From Tubiluchus corallicola (taxonomy: Eukaryota > Priapulida > Priapulimorpha > Priapulimorphida > Tubiluchidae), in the NCBI GenBank assembly GCA_030141605.1, contig JAQGDQ010000140.1, positions 137,001 to 201,000 of the forward strand: a stretch of 64,000 bases of DNA. The letters are read 5' to 3'. Positions 23,601 through 38,600 of this stretch are shown piece by piece. How positions within the stretch are numbered: the stretch's first letter is position 1; each line of letters begins with the position of its first letter. The notes beneath the pieces are model-generated. The model made no database searches. It worked only from the letters and a program-made list of their open reading frames with translations, and was not told the origin of the DNA. The translations under genes were made by a program, and so were the position numbers.

Positions 23601-26600
23601 TAGTCAACTAATCCTGCCAGCTAGCTAATTAGTCAGACAGTCTTCCAGATAGACAGTCAATCAGAGTTTAGTCAGTTAATCAGTTAAACGAATAATGAAA
23701 ACAAATTTTATTTCAGCTGACCAACCTCGTCTTTATCTCTGCTGTTTTCCGCCTGCAGATGAAAGGTCTTGCTGCCGTCCACAGATCCGACAACAAAGAC
23801 CCAACGTCTGTCATCCAAGTCAGCTTCTCTTACTGTTGCAGTGCCATCCAGTTCTATCATTAATCTGCCAGCTTCCTATAATATCCAAATATATTCTGTC
23901 AACACACACACACAAACACACACATACACACACACACACACACACATACACATATACGTGTGCCTGTATAGCAAAATCGTCCATAAGTCGACAATTAAGC
24001 TTTTCTAGTTATTCACATATCCTGAATTTCCATTTCATGAGGATCATTATGACACCAAGTTCATTGCTCTATGTAATTTCCAAGTTGAGATAATCCATGT
24101 TGAAGTTGATGTGCAAGCTATTCACCAAAAATCATCATCTTAAAAAAATCGCTATTAAAGTTAGGCAGTGTATTTTGTCACATTTCTACAAAACACTTAG
24201 CAACTGCACACATGTTAGTTGCTACAAACTTTGCAAAAACACATTGAAGTTATGTTTGAATCTAATAGATGGCTCTTCCTAATGAAGATCAAGGCATGGC
24301 CACAGAAAAAACTCGAAGCAAAAAGATTGCTTCCACGAGCTGCTATCAGAGTTTGAAAATATGAGCTTTTTGCAATTGCAGTATAAGTTTCTAGCCAGAA
24401 AAGTGGGTACAGGGTTATAAAATTAGATTTTTAGTGTTTTTCTTTTGATAATTTCATGCTAGAATATAAAAGTCCATTATATTTAGTGTTTGTTTTTATA
24501 AAAAACAAAAATTGACATTTGACCAGACCTTCCACTCTGAGGCATCATAACTTAGTTTTAACTATGCCAACTTATTAACGGCTTTGGCTTCAGAGTAGAA
24601 GGTATAAAGATATAAAGTTATAAGGTTATAAAGATATACAAAGATGTATATAATTTTGTATACATATATGGGAATCTGAATCTTTTACCTTGAATTGTTA
24701 TCTTTAAACATAAACAGCAGAGTAAAATATTCTTTGTGTGCCATACAAAAGCACCACAAATACATTTAGGAAAGAACGGCTTTACAGTGTAAACAATATT
24801 GGGCAAACTAAATCTCAATGCAAAAATAATTACAAATTTATTACAGCACAGGCTTCTAATTGTTGAAGTTTTATCAGATGTCATAACGCTATAGAATTGA
24901 AAGGTAAGCAATAAAGTTTATTTGCTTATTTATTATTATTTTTAATAAAACTTTCTTCCGCTGTTCTCTCATGACTGGCGTGAAAAATGTGTCACTGTCA
25001 TTCAATGCTTTTAAGTGAGTATTATAACTCTACATTATTCTACTATATAAACTGTATAAAGTTTTCCTATGTATTACAATGTAGTGTAAAAGAGCAAGAT
25101 CTACCAAGATGGTTCTTGAACTATAATTATATGCATAATGGAAAAATTTACATTTAGAAATATTGTAAGCCACTTTAAATTTACTGAGACTGCTGCCAGG
25201 TTGACGTACCATAAAAAGAATTACAATAAGAAAATTTAACATTAACTGAACAATAATGAAACTTTCTAAGAATGCGGATAGTGTTAGTAATAGAAAAGAT
25301 GTAATGTCCGAAATGTAATGACCCCCAATTAAAGTCACTTGATACAGCAAGGAATAATAGGCGTAAGACAGCTATGGAAACTTCCATTTGCAATATGACA
25401 AAGCCAGTATTCAAATAATAGCAAGATATATAAATTTCTGTTACACATGTTATTATATCCGCAATAGTCTGTTTTTTTGCTCGACAAAGTTGTTATTCTG
25501 TTTTCTAATGGAAAATAATGTGAAATACATATGCCAAAAATACAACACGGATTATGCTATGATGATATCTAAGCCGAAGCTTATACAATCACACGTAGTT
25601 AAAGAGGAATACAAACTAAATGAGGATCAAATTTCTAATGTATCTTCGGCCTTGGCTATTTCAAATACATTAGAAGCAAGAGAGTTCTTTGTTTGTAACT
25701 TGACTGAATTATGGAGGATTAATTACATGCAAATAATTTCATTGTGTAATTTTGTGTGCAATGAAATGTAAATATGTAATTCATTGTATTACTAATTATT
25801 ATTATTGTATTATTAAATATTGCTAATGTATTGTGTAACTTTGTAGTACTAATGTACATTTATGTCCGAACAAATAATAAATAAATATCCAGATCATCTT
25901 TATGAGTACGTTTACAAGACATCACACAGCATGCTCATAGTGAAACTGTAAGAGCACATATTACAAAACTCTGACTAGAATGTTCCAACTTGTCAGTGAT
26001 ACTTACTTCACCTTTTGGCTGATGCATAAGATTCCCAGCTACGGTGAAAAAGTACTCTCTATCCCAGCGGTGTAACAATCCGCCTCTTAAAAAACAAAGC
26101 AATGAATTTATTTACCACAAAGCCGTTTGTGCAAAAAAGGCACTTTCACAAAATTAGCATTAGAAAGAAGATTATGTACATCAGGGGTGTGCACATTATC
26201 TGACTAGCCGAGCCACATTAAACTTTCCCGCAATCCCTACGGGCCACAGGCAGTTTGATCAAGGAGCCAAGTACAGAAAGGCCTAATAACAATTTTTTTG
26301 CATCCGACCTGCGTACATCATTACTACTACACCCAAGAAACTATTTTAGAAGTTATTAAAATTTATATTACAAACCATATATTTCTACTTTCAGGATAGA
26401 CAGTGGTAATTTCATTACAATGCATATTAGTAATGTGTATCACACAGTCTGTCTAGTACAGTGCTATTAAGCTACAACCGTCTTGTAAGGGTTAATGGCA
26501 TCCGATCTAGTAGAAAAAACTACCCGCACTATCTTTGGCACGGACTTCAGCTGGATACACTCAATTAATCGCCTGGGCCGCACTTTCATTAGGTTGACAA

Positions 26601-29600
26601 ATCTCCTCGTGGGCCACACAAATTCTCTCGGCGGGCCGCAATATGCACACCCCTGATGTACATTATGTCACGTTTCAACAGCTGCTCGCCTATCAATTTA
26701 TAGGTCATTAAACAGCATTTAACAGTATACTGAATATCTCAATAGCACTGTACTTCAATTTTCGTTTTCGCAAACACGTGCAACACGCTCATGGAATATT
26801 TTTATTGTTGAAAATTATGTTAGTTTGTGATGTGGGCTTCGCCTGTCGCTGATTGTTTAAACTATTATTTAATTATCAGAAACACTTTTGCAGTATTAAT
26901 TGTGTTAAAATGTATACTTTTTAATGGACTTGAAACTGCGGTTGTATATGAAAAATCAGCCTGTCTTCCTTTAAATATAGCTTAAGTCAAAACATTCAGT
27001 TTCTTTACCATAATTATACACAAGAGTAAATATCCTACAATTTATTGAGATACTACTGTCTCAATTAAGTCCATTAAGTAAAATGTGTGTTTTAACATTA
27101 TCGTTCAAGTTTCCATAATTTCCAAGTAAAACTAAACATCACTTACGTCCTGTGAAACAAATAACCTCCTTTCTGTACCAAGTTTGTGTTTGGCGGTATG
27201 AACGGCAGATCGTGAGTAAGGTGAGGTTCTAGGTAGTACTTATGCGCACTCTGTACTTCTATTGCATTCACAACCTCCGATGATTTTAAATGTTCTTGAT
27301 TCATCTCCGAGTGAACACTGCAAAAATAAAAACAGGTATCTAGAAAGCATGGTGGTAGATAATGTTGAAATCTCACCTAAAGTACAGGAGCAGAAGAGTC
27401 GCAAATTCTAAAGCATGTTATAGAAACTAAAAATATTGTGTGCACAATGGGTTTCAGGGTGTCAATCTCACTAATGTCGACTTTTTCGAGTCACTTATCA
27501 CTCAAACACGACTGGCTGGCCGTCTTCCCAGACAGTTTTAATTGAATACCTGGTCATGTTAAAGAGGAACGAAAAATGACCAAGTGCTGGGCCAATCATA
27601 TGTCTTCTTAATGTGTCAAAGGAGCTTAAATGGATGCCGTAACTATCCATTTTTCTGCTCTCTCAGCATCTCAGCAGCAGTTAATCCTGTATGCAGCGAA
27701 TCTTTAAGATGATGATACAAAATTTCACGACGAAACAATTTTATCATCCGTACCTTTGCACACTGGCACTAATATTGCTAAGAAACTCGTCTAAATCGGA
27801 CACCGAAATGCTTTCATGTCCCATTTTAAAGAATGCCCTTATTGCATGTAGGTAGCCGAGCAACGGCTCCAACAGAGAACATCTCCTTTTGTACTGTAGC
27901 AAGTTGAGTGCTCGATAATACTGTAGCGCTGTCTGCAAGCAAAAGTAAAAGTGTAACAGGTTAACAACCGGCAGTCAGAAGTACGCGAGCTCGATTCCAA
28001 GATTTTCAAAGTTAGTCTAGTATTTGCATAGCCAACAGATAATGAAATCCTACCCACTTTAATTCAATTTTAAATTTAGGCTTAAACATAAATTATGTAC
28101 AAGAACTGAATAACGAATGTTCGCAGCGTATAATTAATGTTATAGTTAATGTCAAACAAATCTTGTATTTTTGTTAGTCTATAAACCAATTTGTCTTTGG
28201 ACTACAGTTTTCAATCATCAGCAATTGCAAAGTCTTTCTTACCACTTAAGCACTATTTTCATCAGTAGTTTAGTTTCATAACATGAATGGCTTAAAAACT
28301 CTTAGGAGCTAATGTTTTTAAGGTCATGTAAAAACTGACTATAACTAAAGTTTGGTTTGATTTGATAATGTATTAATGTGGAACAACGCTACAGTAAAAA
28401 TTGCATTAATAAAATTTCATTCAAATCACGTTTTAGAAACATTAATCTTAATGTGCACTTCTGAAAACAAAAATAACAATAATGAATTTAGTACTATATC
28501 AATCACACTTTTATTCATTCATTTTTTTATTTCTAAACTTTGCAAACTATAAAAAAAAACGCAAAGTTAAAGCAAGTAATCACTAAAACTAAAATGTAAA
28601 ATATGCAATATTTCTTCGACGAAGACCCTGTCAAGTTAGAAATTATGATGTATTATCACCAATAGCAATTGTTAACTCATTTTACTGACACAGCAGTATC
28701 TAACACGAGCTTTGACAATCCTAGTCCTAGAATACCATGAAGGTAAATTTTTTTATACTAAGAATCTAAAATAGATATGGTACTGATCACAAATGCCTGT
28801 ACATGCAGTTATGCTACGCAATTGCAAATTAATATTGCAACTAACATCTGGCGAATCTTGGATTTTCGTGGATCTATGGAAGAATTTATCTCTGGATTAA
28901 AGTTTTCAATCACGGTGCTTGTTTTGCCATTTTATAAGGTTTAGTTTTCTAAGTAACATCTCTCCAGATGCAATCAAACTCACAAAAAGGTTTCGAGTGA
29001 ATTATCAGTACTGCATGTGGTTACAACATAACTGTTAAAACGTAACATACGAAGTTACAACGTAACTATTCTCGAAGTAATGTTTTTTCCTCGCACATGT
29101 ATGCGTTGCAACGTGTCCGTTATGTATTGTGTCGTACTCAAAAACGGCAGAACATCCAGGTGTAATCGTATGTGCAATTTTGTGCATAAGCAGGTTTCTA
29201 TCGAATAATGTGCTGGGTTGGTTGACAGAGCGATCTAGTTGAGTTCGAGTCCAACGACTGCCAGTGCCAGGGCATGTACCTTACATGTTACTCGTTATTT
29301 GTGTGTTGTCCTTACTTACTTGTCCTTATCTAATTTTACTTGTGCTTACCTAATTTACTTGTGCTTACCTAATTTACTTGTGCTTACCTAATTTACTTGT
29401 CCTTACCTAATTTACTTGTCCTTACCTAATTTACTTGTCCTTACCTAATTTACTTGTCCTTACCTAATTTACTTGTGCTTACCTAATTTACTTGTCCTTA
29501 CCTAATTTACTTGTCCTTACCTAATTTACTTGTCCTTACCTAATTTACTTGTGCTTACCGTATTGCTGTTGTTTTGTTAAATGAGCGATGATAAATAAAT

Positions 29601-32600
29601 CTCGTCTTTCTGTTAGCATACCGAACAATCTTGTTTCCAAGCTTTCCTATTTTCAAATGCAAAATCATTAATCTTGCTACAAGTTTATCGGTTGCAAATG
29701 ATAAGCAATGATACTTACTTGATGATATTTTTTACGGAAAACGAAAACGTCTTCATTTGCTTCCATAACCTGTTTTTTGTTTTCCTTCTTCTTGCTAAGA
29801 CGTGTGTATCTTTCCAAAGCTTTCTCATGTTCTGAAATCATACAATTAATAAATAGAATATAATTAATTAACAAAATAAGTAGACAATTAATTTCACGTC
29901 ACTTTGCATATTTACAATTTTTCTGCAAGGTCTAGTCTTATACAACATGATTTAAATGCACGTGATTCAAAATCTGTATGCCACAACTTCTCTGGCCACA
30001 CATTTTCACTCGGATGCAGTCTAGATAAATGCCGTTTCCAATCTTTGCCACACATAGATTTTTATTAAACATGCTTATTTTCTGTCTCACACAAACTATC
30101 TAGTTTCTCGAACCTCTCGTGTGCATGCTCAGTACAAGAGTTTGCATGAGCAAAATGAAAAGCAATTATTTTGTTCACATGTTATCTAGTAACTGTTTAA
30201 TGAGGTTGCCCATGATCCAGTTTACTTCATACAAAATCTGCGGTGCGTGGAAAAATTTCACCCCGAGACATTTTCCGTCAAACAGTTTGTGTCAGACAAG
30301 TTGTACTAGAAGTACCACTACGACATATTCTACTAATAATGAGAAAATGGAAACCTTTACACTTTCTAAATCTGTAAATATGAAGGTAAGTGCACGAAGT
30401 TCAAATTTTGTTGAAAAAAAGTTGAATTTAATCTTGACCTACAATATTTTCCTTAAATAGCTTTGCTATAGTTTTCTAGCTCTCTTCTTTTTCTTGCTAC
30501 ACACACACACACCTGCATTAAAGTGCATTTAGAAAAGTAAAAAGAAACCAACGGTAATTTTTGCACACAGTTAAACACACTCAAAAACCAGTTTAAGCAA
30601 ACCATATTTCCAAATTTCAATTTGCAAATATTTTTTTATGAGTGCACAAGTATAAAGTTCGTTTTCAAAAAAATTAACAAATCAATTTTAGCCCCTGAGA
30701 CAAACCTTGTCCAGAGTACTGGAACTGATTACTCAATTTCTGTATTTCGCTCATATCGTTATCCAGAAATCGTGTCAGTGGAAACATCATACCATCTGAT
30801 AATTGTGTAGCTAACACCTCTTGCCATGAGCTTATCTGAAATAGAGTAATCAAAAGTCTATATTAGTGCGCAAAATCAAGTGACTCCTGTCGCAAACTTA
30901 CTGAAATAAATAGAGTGGGTAGTGGTCCAAATCACACCTACAAAATCCCAACATAAGCTTAACTGAATTAAAGCGGTAAAAGTCTTATCTTACAAACTTA
31001 TCTGAAATAAAGCAAGTAACTTGTCGGTAAAATGTCGAAAACTCATCTACCTTTCGTTTGTCAAGTCGAATTTTAATTTCTGCCCTGTAATCTGGCATTT
31101 CTGTAGTAAATCAAATAGCCAGAAGTTAGAGCGTTTGAATTTCAGAGCGCTCCGTCTAGTTTATAATGATTTCGAAAGTATCTAGGAAAATCTATTGTTT
31201 AAAGACAATTATGTGTTTCTTCAACTTCAGAGACAACGTCTCATTGCTGTGGAAGTATTCAAGATTTTGTCCAAAAACTGCCCGTCCTATCTCTATGGAC
31301 TGATAGAGGAACGAAAGCAAAACCGCTACTTCCTCAGAAAAATGAACACTGCAGAACACCCTACATGTGATGGTGTTACACGTGGCAAGAAAAGTTTCTC
31401 CTATTATGGAGCCACACTGAATTACCAAACTGTCTCCAAATGGCCGAAAATCTTGGGGAATTTAAACGTCTAATTAACTCACAGACTGGTGTATCATGTA
31501 AATGTGCCATTTGTAAATTTAGCGAACTTCCAATTTTGTTAAGTCGTAATTAAATGCTGAAATGTTGGCAGAAAATTTTTTATTGACCTAGATAGCTTTT
31601 TGTGTAAATTTTAGAAAATGTTACTGCCTAAAATTTTACTGTCTCAATTTTTACTGTCTTTATGTAGTTATAAATTTTTCTTGTACCAATACCTCTGGTG
31701 GCATCCAAAAGATTTAAGAAGTACATATTATTACCATGTTATCGCTCATATACATTATGTTTGATATCGGTTTACGAGCTTTAAGCTCATGTTTTACAAA
31801 TATGTACTGTTTTATATCATAAAGATGAAAATAAATATTATCTTATCTTATCTTATCTTAACAATCTAAATCACATCCACAAAATCAAATAGTCAAGCAC
31901 CATTTCCCATGAGCTTATATGAAATAGAGTAGGTAGCAGTCTAAATAAATCCCACAAAATCAAGCACCTCCTGCCACAAACTTATCTGAAATAGAATGGT
32001 TAACAGTCTACTTTGAAATAAATTGTATAAAAATCAAAATTAATCCTTTAAATTCGACCTGATTTTGTATTATACTTATTTGCAACAGAGTAAGTGACGA
32101 TCTTAAATAAACTTACAAAAATCAAACAACTCCAGTAATAATCTTAAACGTTCAAACTAGGCAAGAAAGAAACACTGTTGTTGTAAACTTGTCCAAAACA
32201 AAGCGTGTACCAGTCTAGTGTAAACCAAAAAATCGAAAATCACCTGCCATGAGCTTAGCCTATACGAAATGGATAACGCTCATTAATTGGCCTACAAGGT
32301 AAACCATGCAGGGGCATATTAGGGCTGAGAAAATGTGAACAAAATGAATCTTTTAGACTAGAAACTAGGAGGCGCTAAAAATGATCACTGTTCTGTTAAT
32401 GCCATTTCACTTTGTAAACAGCTTATAGTGAGTGCATTAACAACAAAACGGTGAAAAATTTTGAGCTGTAAATAAACTACATAGTTGCTCAAACTGCCAT
32501 TTCTGAAGCACAACAAAGCTGCCAATTTTCTAAGATCTTTTTTTTCAAGTGTGATAAATACTTTACACAAATTTTAAAACCCATGTAGAAAAATGGTGCA

Positions 32601-35600
32601 TTTTCCCTTATATTCGTCAATATGTGACTTGTTATAAATTCTAGACACAATTCGATGTAATAAAGGCAAAATGAGCATCCATGGCAATAAATTGAGTCCA
32701 TATTTCCGGAGAGCTGATCCCATGTAATGGACACAACTTCGTAAAACAGACGTAGCGCGTGCAATAAATGTAAAACAAACAGCCTTGTTACGACAAAACT
32801 GCTTTTTGAGTTCGTTTTGCATTGAAATGTTTGCACAAAAATAAAGTACAAAATGTTTAAAACAATATTAAGACATTTGAAACAAAGTACTAAAAAGGGA
32901 TTTTGCAAAATAATTCTTAAAAGAATATTAAGACATTTGAAATAAAGTACTAAAAAGGAATTTTGCATAACAATATGAAAATTTAAAAAGCAAATTTCTC
33001 TGTTCACTTGCAAACAACATAACATTCTGTAGTAAGAAAGAACATTTCATGAAATATTTATCTATGAAGAAACCTGTCAAAACACAATTTTTTCTGCCTC
33101 TTTTGTAAATATTTGCTAACATAATATTTGCAAATGTGTTTTGTTGACTAGGCAGATTAACAACTTTACTTTTTAAACTACACTATAAAAAGAATTGAAG
33201 ACAATAATGAGATCTAAATAAAATGTATATCAGCTATCCCTCCATTCAATTTGAGAAGCATCGTATTAGAAACATACACGCATATTCCATTAAGTGCATG
33301 GCAAAATTAAGCAGCAAATGCAAGAAAGCAACAGCCTAAAGCCCAGCTCACACTGTTGTAGCAAAACAAAACAGCATTATGATTAAACAGCAACGTCAGT
33401 ACACTATGCCGTTGGGTAACAAGAAGACCACTATATGATTATCAATATCATTTCAACGTAGAAAAAGTGTACAAGCAGAGTTCACCGTGTCTCAGAAGCT
33501 TGTCTCTTAAATACTGAGCAAACACAGGTGCTGGGATCATCTAAGTGACCACTTTGTCCTTTGGGAAGACTCCAGTGTGTTTGTCGAGTTGCGGTCCAGT
33601 GAATTTTCATGCTACTGAATTTAATCGAAAAAATCACAGAGTTTACAGGTCACCGCTCCGACTGCAAGCCGTGCCAGACACGCGAGGATTTCATATTAAA
33701 TTTTGAGTGTACGATACATTTGTAATTTCAGCAATACTTTGATGTAATAAATTGTTCTGCACTAACATGAATTTATCCTTTATAGTGAGAACACAAGTAA
33801 AACTTCGGTAAAAATCCTTTGTCTAAATTTCAATATTAGCCAATACTCAATAATCAGTATTTTCATATATATTCATGCTATGATCATATGTAGTGTTTAA
33901 TACAATGCTTTCACAATGTAAATTTATCTATATTATCATCTTAGTAGAGGGGTAGAACTAGATGATCTTTCACCACCCTGTTTCTCTTAGCTGTTATATC
34001 ACTTGTATATTTCAGGTTTTCTATGTTATTGAGGCGAATAAACTATTCTGTTCTGTTCTGTTCTGTTCTGTTCTACTATGCTGTTTTTGTACTCCCTTAA
34101 CAAAAGTTTATGTGCCCCCCCCACACATACAATGACAGTCCTTTGGCTTTGCCTTGATTTGTTCTGAAAATGGCAACATGTGTGATTATGTGAATGTACC
34201 CTTACATTGTAACAGGAATCCATATGCTCCTGTTACTTAGGTGTCAAAACTAGAATTACCTTACCTCATGATCTATGAACGGTTTGGCCAAAACGAAGCC
34301 AGCAAAACCTCATTCTGTGTAAGATATGTGAATACATTGAACAGACAGGGCTTCATGTACCTAATCACCACACTCAGTGAGTAGTTTACCTATGTTGATG
34401 AAGCCACACTGATGTGATAATTATATTATTAGTGAAGCCACATAAGCATCACTTTCTAGCCTATGGATTTATATTCTGTTGATCGTACTTGTTTTACCGA
34501 TGCTAATGAAAAGATAATAATAATAACCTTTAAATAAAGTCGGCTTGAATTCAACAGACAACACAAGCCTGCCATAACACTTTTATCACCGACTGTAAAT
34601 AACAAATTACACCTACATAACAGAGATTATTATTGTACCCCAGTTTTACCCAAAATACCATTCGGGTACCATTTTTAAGCTTACTTTATCGTGTTGCATT
34701 TTTCAGTTAGCTTGCCAAGTCTGTAATTAGTAAATAAAATGTTTCAAGAGTTGTTGTTAAACGTTTTGATGTCAGCGCTTTTGCAAGTAACAAGATTAAT
34801 TATAATTACAGCATTACGAGAGTGGATGCTTTTACACTGTGCTAGTGTTATTTTATGTAATATGTGAAATAAATTGTTATATGAAATACATGAAATTAAA
34901 GTCATTGGTATGACTCAGACACAACATCGAACTCATGACCTTGCAGAAAAGTTAAATGTGTAGAGCTAAATGTGTAAAACTCATAGTAGCAATCGCTGGT
35001 CAATTTTTTGGGTTCAGATAAAGTGTTTTTTTACAAACTATGACACATTAAAAGCCAGAATGCAGCAAACAAATGCAGGGTTCATTCAACAAGATGTTTG
35101 TGGCAAGACTGGATACCCTGAGTTGAGTCAGAAAAGACGTTAGAGTTACTTTTGATGGATTGCTTGCATTTAAACGTCATATCACGGAAATATAAGCAAA
35201 GCTAAGAAGATGGTCGGGATAATAATTAAGGTTTTTACCATCTTGAATCACAGTATGTTCATCTGTCTGTATAAAGTCCATGTAAGGCCCCATTTGGAGT
35301 TTTCAAGCTCAGTATGGCACCCATCAACGGTCAAATATATAGATCAACTGGAACAAGTTCCAAGATAAGCAACAAGAAAGCTAAGAGACTTGAGAGAATT
35401 ATTTTATACTGGCCGGTTATAGGACAGAACCCTTTTTCGCACAGAACTATAGATGCAAGGAATGGCTTACCCAACGATGTCGTATGCGCACCAAGCACTG
35501 GGCTGAGAAAGAGATAGTCAACAATTACAAGGCCTCCATCGAGGATACGGATACAATTTGACTAGAAGATCGCTTTGCCAAAAACAACATAAGGTAAGGT

Positions 35601-38600
35601 ATCGCTGAAGCTTGGCTCGTTATCAAGAATATCACTCTAAAATGAGCCACTGAACTGGCAGAGGTGTCTCAGTCACATTTGGATGAATATAAATGTATGT
35701 TCTCCCTCCACGAAGCAAACAGCCAAAGCTTATGCATAATACTGCTCAGAGCAAATATCGAACTAATACCCACTTAGCCATAAACCTCGCTTTACATAGC
35801 ATGCCAAAAAGAAGCACACCCAAAGTATCAAATGTAAAGCTCGTTGGTTTAAACTGTATTTATTAGTACATTGAAAATACAACAGCATACAATTGAAAAA
35901 TACATACATGAACAGCTGAAATCGTTTGACGGTGCTAAGTGATTGGCTAACATGCCTATAAAAAGCCACTCGTGTGAAAACAGTCAGTGTTAAAGATCAT
36001 TAAGAAACACAATAACTTCATATATTGGTGATAAAACAGGAAGTAAAACGTGCAAGCAAGAAAAAATAGCGAGGATTAGTTGGGGGCGGATGACATAGGG
36101 ATATGATAGGTGAGACAGAGAAGAGGATGTTTAATGATACTCAGATATGGGCATACAAGATAAGGGTGTACAGATTTCTCAAGGTTACATGATGCACAAA
36201 ATGCTCTAAGCTGAGTATTTGGTTATTTGATGCTGCCTGTTTATGCACCACAATTATGAATGTATCTCGAAATGAAAGATTAGTAAAAAATAGATAAGTA
36301 AATAAAAAATGTGTTTTTTATACTGATGAAAAGCTAAAGCCTCCTATATAGATGATAATCTGGTGGAGCATTGTTTGAATTATGTTACATTATGATGTAA
36401 ATATTTACATATTTCGAAATCTTTTGCTTAACATGATAGAATTGATAGCTGCTGGTGTAATATTTCTGTTAAAGGACGCTGACAGATTAGGATCACCGTA
36501 CAGTACAATGTTAATGTTATTGTTTACTGCAATTAGAGAGAAATTAATAGTGATGAGTATTCAGCAAACGGAGGGGGGGGGCATTCTAGAAATATGTGTT
36601 TAGGATCTTCAAATGGTGTCCACAAACAGTTAGGAGAATGAGCAATATGATTTGCAAACATATGAGCAGCTAGGAGACTGGAACCTGTTCTCATTCTTGC
36701 AGGATGAATTTGTCCTATTCAACAACCAACGTAAAAATGAGATAGAGGAGAGCAAGTATGGAATCAGTCAAGATGATGGGGATGCTGCATTTTTCACACC
36801 TTCAGGAAAAACTCCGCAAAGCTAGTTTTTTAAAGCTAGAATCAAGACTGGGTCTGTTCAGCTGCTTTATACTTAAGGTACTTCATTTCAAAAATGCCCC
36901 TGTACCGTACGCAAAAGTATTTCATTTAGAAAAACGTCTTATGCCAACTAACCTGGAACAGATTTTGTGCTCAAATCACAAACAAAAAAATGTAAAATAC
37001 ACGGTTTATAATATACAATGACCACGTTTCTAGTTACAACGCATCACTTGGAAAAGGCAACTCGTCAATGTGATGCAAATAAGATGGCAGCTGTCCTCTT
37101 AGTTTTTAAAGTAATCAATAAGACAAAAGTTCTTTTCGCATGGAATTTTTTAAAAAGGAGAAGTAACTGGTTTGGTTGGCAGAACAATGTTAAAAGAAAT
37201 CATAGCAGAGAGCTAATGTTTATACAGTAAATTTACTCACGCAGAAATGTATCAAATTCTTGTTAGAAGTTTTCTATTTTTGATAATATATAACTTCATT
37301 TTCTATAGACACATGGAAACGATGTAACTGCAATATTACAATATTTCAACGGTAACTGAAGTACTAGTTAAGCAATTATTTTAACTACCTTTAGCAAAAT
37401 TTTAAAGATTGTTAGGGGGCTCATCTACGCTACGACTAAACAAAATCTACCAAGTACACTAGCACCCAAAACTCTGGAAATTGCTTGGCCTTCAATAATA
37501 CAATTCAAGATTAGTTGCCATGCTGCATAACAAGAAGAACAGCAGTACAATAACATTTTTCTGTGGAAGTCTTGAGGTGAAACCTTTCTCAACATTGATA
37601 ATGACTCTAAAATGTCTTAACCCCTGCAGTAATGATTCAGTAATTGAGTAAGTCATTCACTCAATCATAATTTCTCATATTTTAAAACTAATTCCAAACT
37701 AAACTATAAACTATGATTTACTCTAGCCTAGAATAAAAGCTGGAGATTCAACAACTCGTACCACATCTAAGGTACTCTAGCCTAGACTAAAGGCTGGAGA
37801 TTCAACTCGTACCACATCTAAGGTACTCTAGCCTAGAATAAAAGCTGGAGATTCAACTAGTACCAAATCTAAGGTACTCTAGCCTAGAATAAAAGCTGGA
37901 GATTCAACTCGTACCACATCTAAGGTACTCTAGCCTAGAATAAAAGCTGGAGATTCAACTCGTACCACATCTAAGGTACTCTAGCCTAGAATAAAAGCTG
38001 GAGATTCAACTCGTACCACATCTAAGGTACTCTAGCCTAGAATAAAAGCTGGAGATTCAACTCGTACCACATCTAAGGTACTCTAGCCTAGAATACAAGC
38101 TGGAGATTCAACTCGTACCACATCTAAGGTACTCTAGCCTAGAATAAAAGCTGGAGATTCAACTCGTACCACATCTAAGGTACTCTAGCCTAGAATGAAA
38201 GCTGGACATTCAACTCGTACCACATCTAAGGTATCCTAGCCTAGAATGAAAGCTGGAGATTCAACTCGTACCACATCTAAGGTATCCTAGCCTAGAATAA
38301 AAGCTGGAGATTCAACTCGTACCACATCTAAGGTACTCTAGCCTTGAATAAAAGCTGGAGATTCAACTCGTACCACATCTAAGGTACTCTAGACTAGAAT
38401 AAAAGCTGGAGATTCAACTCGTACCACATCTAAGGTACTCTAGCCTAGACTAAAAGCTGGAGATTCAACAACTCGTACCACATCTAAGGTATCCTAGCCT
38501 AGAATAAAAGCTGGAGATTCAACAAGTACCACATCTAAGGTACTCTAGCCTAGAATAAAAGCTGGAGATTCAACTCGTACCACATCTAAGGTACTCTAGC

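Noticed and set aside
25388-25771. 127-codon plus-strand frame as a gene
   Set aside because: Antisense to APPL intron 9, low-complexity hydrophobic start, no domain, and beside a decayed LINE fragment.
29217-29290. Functional tRNA gene
   Set aside because: A B-box-like core is present, but no cloverleaf could be folded by eye.
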